64,000 nt of DNA from Polyodon spathula (taxonomy: Eukaryota > Chordata > Actinopteri > Acipenseriformes > Polyodontidae): positions 1 to 64,000 of the forward strand of contig NW_024471557.1 in NCBI RefSeq assembly GCF_017654505.1, given 5' to 3'. The position numbers were made by a program, and so were the translations under genes. The notes below the pieces were generated by a model. It was not told where the DNA came from. It saw nothing but the letters and a program-made list of their open reading frames with translations, and searched no databases. Shown here in pieces: positions 55,433 through 64,000 of the stretch. Numbering within the stretch: the stretch's first letter is position 1; each line of letters begins with the position of its first letter.

Positions 55433-58400
55433 GCTCCAGCAATTAAACCAGCCCCAATCCTAACCCTAGCTCCAGCAATTAAACCAGCCCCAATCCTAAC
55501 ACTAGCTCCAGCAATTAAACCAGCCCCAATCCTAACCCTAGCTCCAGCAATTAAACCAGCCCCAATCCTAACCCTAGCTCCAGCAATTAAACCAGCCCCA
55601 ATCCTAACACTAGCTCCAGCAATTAAACCAGCCCCAATCCTAACCCTAGCTCCAGCAATTAAACCAGCCCCAATCCTAACACTAGCTCCAGCAATTAAAC
55701 CAGCCCCAATCCTAACCCTAGCTCCAGCAATTAAACCAGCCCCAATCCTAACCCTAGCTCCAGCAATTAAACCAGCCCCAATCCTAACACTAGCTCCAGC
55801 AATTAAACCAGCCCCAATCCTAACACTAGCTCCAGCAATTAAACCAGCCCCAATCCTAACCCTAGCTCCAGCAATTAAACCAGCCCCAATCCTAACCCTA
55901 GCTCCAGCAATTAAACCAGCCCCAATCCTAACACTAGCTCCAGCAATTAAACCAGCCCCAATCCTAACCCTAGCTCCAGCAATTAAACCAGCCCCAATCC
56001 TAACCCTAGCTCCAGCAATTAAACCAGCCCCAATCCTAACACTAGCTCCAGCAATTAAACCAGCCCCAATCCTAACCCTAGCTCCAGCAATTAAACCAGC
56101 CCCAATCCTAACCCTAGCTCCAGCAATTAAACCAGCCCCAATCCTAACCCTAGCTCCAGCAATTAAACCAGCCCCAATCCTAACACTAGCTCCAGCAATT
56201 AAACCAGCCCCAATCCTAACACTAGCTCCAGCAATTAAACCAGCCCCAATCCTAACACTAGCTCCAGCAATTAAACCAGCCCCAATCCTAACACTAGCTC
56301 CAGCAATTAAACCAGCCCCAATCCTAACCCTAGCTCCAGCAATTAAACCAGCCCCAATCCTAACACTAGCTCCAGCAATTAAACCAGCCCCAATCCTAAC
56401 ACTAGCTCCAGCAATTAAACCAGCCCCAATCCTAACCCTAGCTCCAGCAATTAAACCAGCCCCAATCCTAACACTAGCTCCAGCAATTAAACCAGCCCCA
56501 ATCCTAACACTAGCTCCAGCAATTAAACCAGCCCCAATCCTAACCCTAGCTCCAGCAATTAAACCAGCCCCAATCCTAACCCTAGCTCCAGCAATTAAAC
56601 CAGCCCCAATCCTAACCCTAGCTCCAGCAATTAAACCAGCCCCAATCCTAACCCTAGCTCCAGCAATTAAACCAGCCCCAATCCTAACCCTAGCTCCAGC
56701 AATTAAACCAGCCCCAATCCTAACACTAGCTCCAGCAATTAAACCAGCCCCAATCCTAACCCTAGCTCCAGCAATTAAACCAGCCCCAATCCTAACACTA
56801 GCTCCAGCAATTAAACCAGCCCCAATCCTAACACTAGCTCCAGCAATTAAACCAGCCCCAATCCTAACCCTAGCTCCAGCAATTAAACCAGCCCCAATCC
56901 TAACACTAGCTCCAGCAATTAAACCAGCCCCAATCCTAACACTAGCTCCAGCAATTAAACCAGCCCCAATCCTAACACTAGCTCCAGCAATTAAACCAGC
57001 CCCAATCCTAACACTAGCTCCAGCAATTAAACCAGCCCCAATCCTAACACTAGCTCCAGCAATTAAACCAGCCCCAATCCTAACACTAGCTCCAGCAATT
57101 AAACCAGCCCCAATCCTAACCCTAGCTCCAGCAATTAAACCAGCCCCAATCCTAACACTAGCTCCAGCAATTAAACCAGCCCCAATCCTAACCCTAGCTC
57201 CAGCAATTAAACCAGCCCCAATCCTAACACTAGCTCCAGCAATTAAACCAGCCCCAATCCTAACCCTAGCTCCAGCAATTAAACCAGCCCCAATCCTAAC
57301 ACTAGCTCCAGCTAAACCAGCCCCAATCCTAACCCTAGCTCCAGCAATTAAACCAGCCCCAATCCTAACCCTAGCTCCAGCAATTAAACCAGCCCCAATC
57401 CTAACCCTAGCTCCAGCAATTAAACCAGCCCCAATCCTAACCCTAGCTCCAGCAATTAAACCAGCCCCAATCCTAACACTAGCTCCAGCAATTAAACCAG
57501 CCCCAATCCTAACCCTAGCTCCAGCAATTAAACCAGCCCCAATCCTAACCCTAGCTCCAGCAATTAAACCAGCCCCAATCCTAACACTAGCTCCAGCAAT
57601 TAAACCAGCCCCAATCCTAACACTAGCTCCAGCAATTAAACCAGCCCCAATCCTAACACTAGCTCCAGCAATTAAACCAGCCCCAATCCTAACCCTAGCT
57701 CCAGCAATTAAACCAGCCCCAATCCTAACCCTAGCTCCAGCAATTAAACCAGCCCCAATCCTAACACTAGCTCCAGCAATTAAACCAGCCCCAATCCTAA
57801 CCCTAGCTCCAGCAATTAAACCAGCCCCAATCCTAACCCTAGCTCCAGCAATTAAACCAGCCCCAATCCTAACCCTAGCTCCAGCAATTAAACCAGCCCC
57901 AATCCTAACCCTAGCTCCAGCAATTAAACCAGCCCCAATCCTAACCCTAGCTCCAGCAATTAAACCAGCCCCAATCCTAACACTAGCTCCAGCAATTAAA
58001 CCAGCCCCAATCCTAACACTAGCTCCAGCAATTAAACCAGCCCCAATCCTAACACTAGCTCCAGCAATTAAACCAGCCCCAATCCTAACACTAGCTCCAG
58101 CAATTAAACCAGCCCCAATCCTAACACTAGCTCCAGCAATTAAACCAGCCCCAATCCTAACACTAGCTCCAGCAATTAAACCAGCCCCAATCCTAACCCT
58201 AGCTCCAGCAATTAAACCAGCCCCAATCCTAACACTAGCTCCAGCAATTAAACCAGCCCCAATCCTAACACTAGCTCCAGCAATTAAACCAGCCCCAATC
58301 CTAACACTAGCTCCAGCAATTAAACCAGCCCCAATCCTAACCCTAGCTCCAGCAATTAAACCAGCCCCAATCCTAACCCTAGCTCCAGCAATTAAACCAG

Positions 58401-58589
58401 CCCCAATCCTAACCCTAGCTCCAGCAATTAAACCAGCCCCAATCCTAACACTAGCTCCAGCAATTAAACCAGCCCCAATCCTAACACTAGCTCCAGCAAT
58501 TAAACCAGCCCCAATCCTAACCCTAGCTCCAGCAATTAAACCAGCCCCAATCCTAACACTAGCTCCAGCAATTAAACCAGCCCCAATCC

Positions 58590-59190
58590 TAACCTAGCTA
58601 GCTCCAGCAATCCTAAACCTCCAGCAATTAAACCAGCCCCAATCCTAACCCTAGCTCCAGCAATTAAACCAGCCCCAATCCTAACCCTAGCTCCAGCAAT
58701 TAAACCAGCAATCCTAACACTAGCTCCAGCAATTAAACCAGCCCCAATCCTAACCCTAGCTCCAGCAATTAAACCAGCCCCAATCCTAACACTAGCTCCA
58801 GCAATTAAACCAGCCCCAATCCTAACCCTAGCTCCAGCAATTAAACCAGCCCCAATCCTAACACTAGCTCCAGCAATTAAACCAGCCCCAATCCTAACAC
58901 TAGCTCCAGCAATTAAACCAGCCCCAATCCTAACCCTAGCTCCAGCAATTAAACCAGCCCCAATCCTAACACTAGCTCCAGCAATTAAACCAGCCCCAAT
59001 CCTAACCCTAGCTCCAGCAATTAAACCAGCCCCAATCCTAACCCTAGCTCCAGCAATTAAACCAGCCCCAATCCTAACCCTAGCTCCAGCAATTAAACCA
59101 GCCCCAATCCTAACACTAGCTCCAGCAATTAAACCAGCCCCAATCCTAACCCTAGCTCCAGCAATTAAACCAGCCCCAATCCTAAACACT
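58590..59190. repeat. Second irregular zone of the 36-bp array
   Basis: Aberrant units occur near 58593-58622 (CCTAGCTAGCTCC, then a shortened unit with AAACCTCCAGC), near 58707 (a shortened CCAGCAATCC join) and near 59183 (an extra A). They interrupt the minus-strand open frame, which restarts around 59200. On both sides the array is perfectly periodic for more than 1 kb. Confidence 0.8.
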
Positions 59191-62100
59191 AGCTCCAGCA
59201 ATTAAACCAGCCCCAATCCTAACACTAGCTCCAGCAATTAAACCAGACCCAATCCTAACACTAGCTCCAGCAATTAAACCAGCCCCAATCCTAACCCTAG
59301 CTCCAGCAATTAAACCAGCCCCAATCCTAACACTAGCTCCAGCAATTAAACCAGCCCCAATCCTAACCCTAGCTCCAGCAATTAAACCAGCCCCAATCCT
59401 AACACTAGCTCCAGCAATTAAACCAGCCCCAATCCTAACCCTAGCTCCAGCAATTAAACCAGCCCCAATCCTAACCCTAGCTCCAGCAATTAAACCAGCC
59501 CCAATCCTAACCCTAGCTCCAGCAATTAAACCAGCCCCAATCCTAACACTAGCTCCAGCAATTAAACCAGCCCCAATCCTAACACTAGCTCCAGCAATTA
59601 AACCAGCCCCAATCCTAACACTAGCTCCAGCAATTAAACCAGCCCCAATCCTAACCCTAGCTCCAGCAATTAAACCAGCCCCAATCCTAACACTAGCTCC
59701 AGCAATTAAACCAGCCCCAATCCTAACCCTAGCTCCAGCAATTAAACCAGCCCCAATCCTAACCCTAGCTCCAGCAATTAAACCAGCCCCAATCCTAACC
59801 CTAGCTCCAGCAATTAAACCAGCCCCAATCCTAACCCTAGCTCCAGCAATTAAACCAGCCCCAATCCTAACCCTAGCTCCAGCAATTAAACCAGCCCCAA
59901 TCCTAACACTAGCTCCAGCAATTAAACCAGCCCCAATCCTAACCCTAGCTCCAGCAATTAAACCAGCCCCAATCCTAACCCTAGCTCCAGCAATTAAACC
60001 AGCCCCAATCCTAACACTAGCTCCAGCAATTAAACCAGCCCCAATCCTAACCCTAGCTCCAGCAATTAAACCAGCCCCAATCCTAACACTAGCTCCAGCA
60101 ATTAAACCAGCCCCAATCCTAACACTAGCTCCAGCAATTAAACCAGCCCCAATCCTAACACTAGCTCCAGCAATTAAACCAGCCCCAATCCTAACACTAG
60201 CTCCAGCAATTAAACCAGCCCCAATCCTAACCCTAGCTCCAGCAATTAAACCAGCCCCAATCCTAACACTAGCTCCAGCAATTAAACCAGCCCCAATCCT
60301 AACACTAGCTCCAGCAATTAAACCAGCCCCAATCCTAACCCTAGCTCCAGCAATTAAACCAGCCCCAATCCTAACCCTAGCTCCAGCAATTAAACCAGCC
60401 CCAATCCTAACCCTAGCTCCAGCAATTAAACCAGCCCCAATCCTAACACTAGCTCCAGCAATTAAACCAGCCCCAATCCTAACACTAGCTCCAGCAATTA
60501 AACCAGCCCCAATCCTAACCCTAGCTCCAGCAATTAAACCAGCCCCAATCCTAACCCTAGCTCCAGCAATTAAACCAGCCCCAATCCTAACACTAGCTCC
60601 AGCAATTAAACCAGCCCCAATCCTAACACTAGCTCCAGCAATTAAACCAGCCCCAATCCTAACACTAGCTCCAGCAATTAAACCAGCCCCAATCCTAACC
60701 CTAGCTCCAGCAATTAAACCAGCCCCAATCCTAACACTAGCTCCAGCAATTAAACCAGCCAGCACCAATCCTAACACTAGCTCCAGCAATTAAACCAGCC
60801 CCAATCCTAACCCTAGCTCCAGCAATTAAACCAGCCCCAATCCTAACCCTAGCTCCAGCAATTAAACCAGCCCCAATCCTAACCCTAGCTCCAGCAATTA
60901 AACCAGCCCCAATCCTAACACTAGCTCCAGCAATTAAACCAGCCCCAATCCTAACACTAGCTCCAGCAATTAAACCAGCCCCAATCCTAACCCTAGCTCC
61001 AGCAATTAAACCAGCCCCAATCCTAACACTAGCTCCAGCAATTAAACCAGCCCCAATCCTAACACTAGCTCCAGCAATTAAACCAGCCCCAATCCTAACA
61101 CTAGCTCCAGCAATTAAACCAGCCCCAATCCTAACACTAGCTCCAGCAATTAAACCAGCCCCAATCCTAACCCTAGCTCCAGCAATTAAACCAGCCCCAA
61201 TCCTAACCCTAGCTCCAGCAATTAAACCAGCCCCAATCCTAACACTAGCTCCAGCAATTAAACCAGCCCCAATCCTAACACTAGCTCCAGCAATTAAACC
61301 AGCCCCAATCCTAACCCTAGCTCCAGCAATTAAACCAGCCCCAATCCTAACCCTAGCTCCAGCAATTAAACCAGCCCCAATCCTAACCCTAGCTCCAGCA
61401 ATTAAACCAGCCCCAATCCTAACCCTAGCTCCAGCAATTAAACCAGCCCCAATCCTAACCCTAGCTCCAGCAATTAAACCAGCCCCAATCCTAACACTAG
61501 CTCCAGCAATTAAACCAGCCCCAATCCTAACCCTAGCTCCAGCAATTAAACCAGCCCCAATCCTAACACTAGCTCCAGCAATTAAACCAGCCCCAATCCT
61601 AACCCTAGCTCCAGCAATTAAACCAGCCCCAATCCTAACCCTAGCTCCAGCAATTAAACCAGCCCCAATCCTAACACTAGCTCCAGCAATTAAACCAGCC
61701 CCAATCCTAACACTAGCTCCAGCAATTAAACCAGCCCCAATCCTAACACTAGCTCCAGCAATTAAACCAGCCCCAATCCTAACACTAGCTCCAGCAATTA
61801 AACCAGCCCCAATCCTAACCCTAGCTCCAGCAATTAAACCAGCCCCAATCCTAACACTAGCTCCAGCAATTAAACCAGCCCCAATCCTAACACTAGCTCC
61901 AGCAATTAAACCAGCCCCAATCCTAACCCTAGCTCCAGCAATTAAACCAGCCCCAATCCTAACCCTAGCTCCAGCAATTAAACCAGCCCCAATCCTAACC
62001 CTAGCTCCAGCAATTAAACCAGCCCCAATCCTAACACTAGCTCCAGCAATTAAACCAGCCCCAATCCTAACACTAGCTCCAGCAATTAAACCAGCCCCAA

Positions 62101-64000
62101 TCCTAACACTAGCTCCAGCAATTAAACCAGCCCCAATCCTAAACTAGCTCCAGCAATTAAACCAGCCCCAATCCTAACCCTAGCTCCAGCAATTAAACCA
62201 GCCCCAATCCTAACCCTAGCTCCAGCAATTAAACCAATTAAACCAGCCCCAATCCTAACACTAGCTCCAGCAATTAAACCAGCCCCAATCCTAACACTAG
62301 CTCCAGCAATTAAACCAGCCCCAATCCTAACACTAGCTCCAGCAATTAAACCAGCAGCTAGCTCCAGCAATTAAACCAGCCCCAATCCTAACCCTAGCTC
62401 CAGCAATTAAACCAGCCCCAATCCTAACACTAGCTCCAGCAATTAAACCAGCCCCAATCCTAACACTAGCTCCAGCAATTAAACCAGCCCCAATCCTAAC
62501 CCTAGCTCCAGCAATTAAACCAGCCCCAATCCTAACACTAGCTCCAGCAATTAAACCAGCCCCAATCCTAACCCTAGCTCCAGCAATTAAACCAGCCCCA
62601 ATCCTAACACTAGCTCCAGCAATTAAACCAGCCCCAATCCTAACACTAGCTCCAGCAATTAAACCAGCCCCAATCCTAACACTAGCTCCAGCAATTAAAC
62701 CAGCCCCAATCCTAACCCTAGCTCCAGCAATTAAACCAGCCCCAATCCTAACCCTAGCTCCAGCAATTAAACCAGCCCCAATCCTAACCCTAGCTCCAGC
62801 AATTAAACCAGCCCCAATCCTAACACTAGCTCCAGCAATTAAACCAGCCCCAATCCTAACACTAGCTCCAGCAATTAAACCAGCCCCAATCCTAACCCTA
62901 GCTCCAGCAATTAAACCAGCCCCAATCCTAACACTAGCTCCAGCAATTAAACCAGCCCCAATCCTAACACTAGCTCCAGCAATTAAACCAGCCCCAATCC
63001 TAACCCTAGCTCCAGCAATTAAACCAGCCCCAATCCTAACCCTAGCTCCAGCAATTAAACCAGCCCCAATCCTAACCCTAGCTCCAGCAATTAAACCAGC
63101 CCCAATCCTAACACTAGCTCCAGCAATTAAACCAGCCCCAATCCTAACCCTAGCTCCAGCAATTAAACCAGCCCCAATCCAAACACTAGCTCCAGCAATT
63201 AAACCAGCCCCAATCCTAACACTAGCTCCAGCAATTAAACCAGCCCCAATCCTAACCCTAGCTCCAGCAATTAAACCAGCCCCAATCCTAACACTAGCTC
63301 CAGCAATTAAACCAGCCCCAATCCTAACCCTAGCTCCAGCAATTAAACCAGCCCCAATCCTAACACTAGCTCCAGCAATTAAACCAGCCCCAATCCTAAC
63401 ACTAGCTCCAGCAATTAAACCAGCCCCAATCCTAACACTAGCTCCAGCAATTAAACCAGCCCCAATCCTAACACTAGCTCCAGCAATTAAACCAGCCCCA
63501 ATCCTAACACTAGCTCCAGCAATTAAACCAGCCCCAATCCTAACACTAGCTCCAGCAATTAAACCAGCCCCAATCCTAACCCTAGCTCCAGCAATTAAAC
63601 CAGCCCCAATCCTAACCCTAGCTCCAGCAATTAAACCAGCCCCAATCCTAACACTAGCTCCAGCAATTAAACCAGCCCCAATCCTAACCCTAGCTCCAGC
63701 AATTAAACCAGCCCCAATCCTAACCCTAGCTCCAGCAATTAAACCAGCCCCAATCCTAACCCTAGCTCCAGCAATTAAACCAGCCCCAATCCTAACACTA
63801 GCTCCAGCAATTAAACCAGCCCCAATCCTAACACTAGCTCCAGCAATTAAACCAGCCCCAATCCTAACCCTAGCTCCAGCAATTAAACCAGCCCCAATCC
63901 TAACACTAGCTCCAGCAATTAAACCAGCCCCAATCCTAACACTAGCTCCAGCAATTAAACCAGCCCCAATCCTAACCCTAGCTCCAGCAATTAAACCAGC

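Larger units (their letters stand above)
51046..64000. repeat. 36-bp minisatellite array, about 360 units
   Basis: Head-to-tail 36-bp units, for example 55397-55432, in one orientation through the right edge of the window. Each unit contains GCTCCAGCAATTAAACCAG, then CCCCAATCCTAAC, and then either CCTA or ACTA. These two alleles (CCTAACCCTA and CCTAACACTA) are mixed along the array in no obvious period. The minus strand has an open frame reading RVRIGAGLIAGA or SVRIGAGLIAGA; the plus strand has APAIKPAPILTL open as well but without an ATG. The frames are a consequence of the 36-bp length and are not evidence of a protein. Irregular joins cluster at 51.1-52.0, 54.2-54.9, 58.6-59.2 and 62.1-62.4 kb, with very regular stretches between. 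Confidence 0.98.

Noticed and set aside
52008..60789. Glycine-rich minus-strand frames with repeated VRIGAGLIAGA
   Set aside because: A by-product of the 36-bp period. The plus strand also has an open frame (APAIKPAPILTL), and the frames break wherever the array has an irregular unit.
59730..62100. Apparent duplicated block of allele order in the 36-bp array: 22 units starting near 59730 and near 61310 agree at 20 of 22 positions
   Set aside because: With two alleles at about equal frequency and roughly 360 units, a few 20-of-22 matches are expected by chance (rough estimate about four), so this is not evidence of a duplication.

Overview
The window holds no supportable gene. It is almost entirely tandem-repeat (satellite) DNA from a eukaryotic genome assembly: three unrelated arrays, separated by two runs of exactly 500 N. 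No rRNA, tRNA, transposase, CRISPR array, operon or other prokaryotic feature was seen. The third array carries a telomere-like CCTAACCCTA motif in about half of its units. This fits a TTAGGG-telomere eukaryote such as many metazoans, but it does not identify a taxon. I did not recognise any of the three repeat families.

Layout. (1) 1-25045: a minisatellite of 21-bp units, roughly 1,170 copies, all in one orientation. Two non-array islands interrupt it at 17366-17475 and 18945-19320. (2) 25046-25545: 500 N. (3) 25546-50545: a satellite of 550-bp monomers, about 45 copies, head to tail. Each monomer is built from roughly ten diverged subunits of about 55 bp and contains a perfect 14-bp palindrome. 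(4) 50546-51045: 500 N. (5) 51046-64000: a minisatellite of 36-bp units, about 360 copies, in two main alleles that differ at one base.

Very long open reading frames cross the first and third arrays, but they are a by-product of unit length. Both 21 and 36 are multiples of three, so any frame without a stop in one unit stays open through the array. Four of six frames are open in the common 21-bp unit, and one frame per strand is open in the 36-bp unit. Hypothetical products would be endless [28 protein letters not shown] or RVRIGAGLIAGA. I annotate none of these as a gene.

The main points of interest are these. The islands in array 1 contain degenerate relatives of the 21-bp unit, which look like unhomogenised array. 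A CpG-bearing unit variant is concentrated around those islands. The 550-bp satellite has nested structure. The middle contig is exactly 25,000 bp long, which points to a scaffolding cut rather than a natural boundary, so the adjacency of the three arrays should not be trusted.
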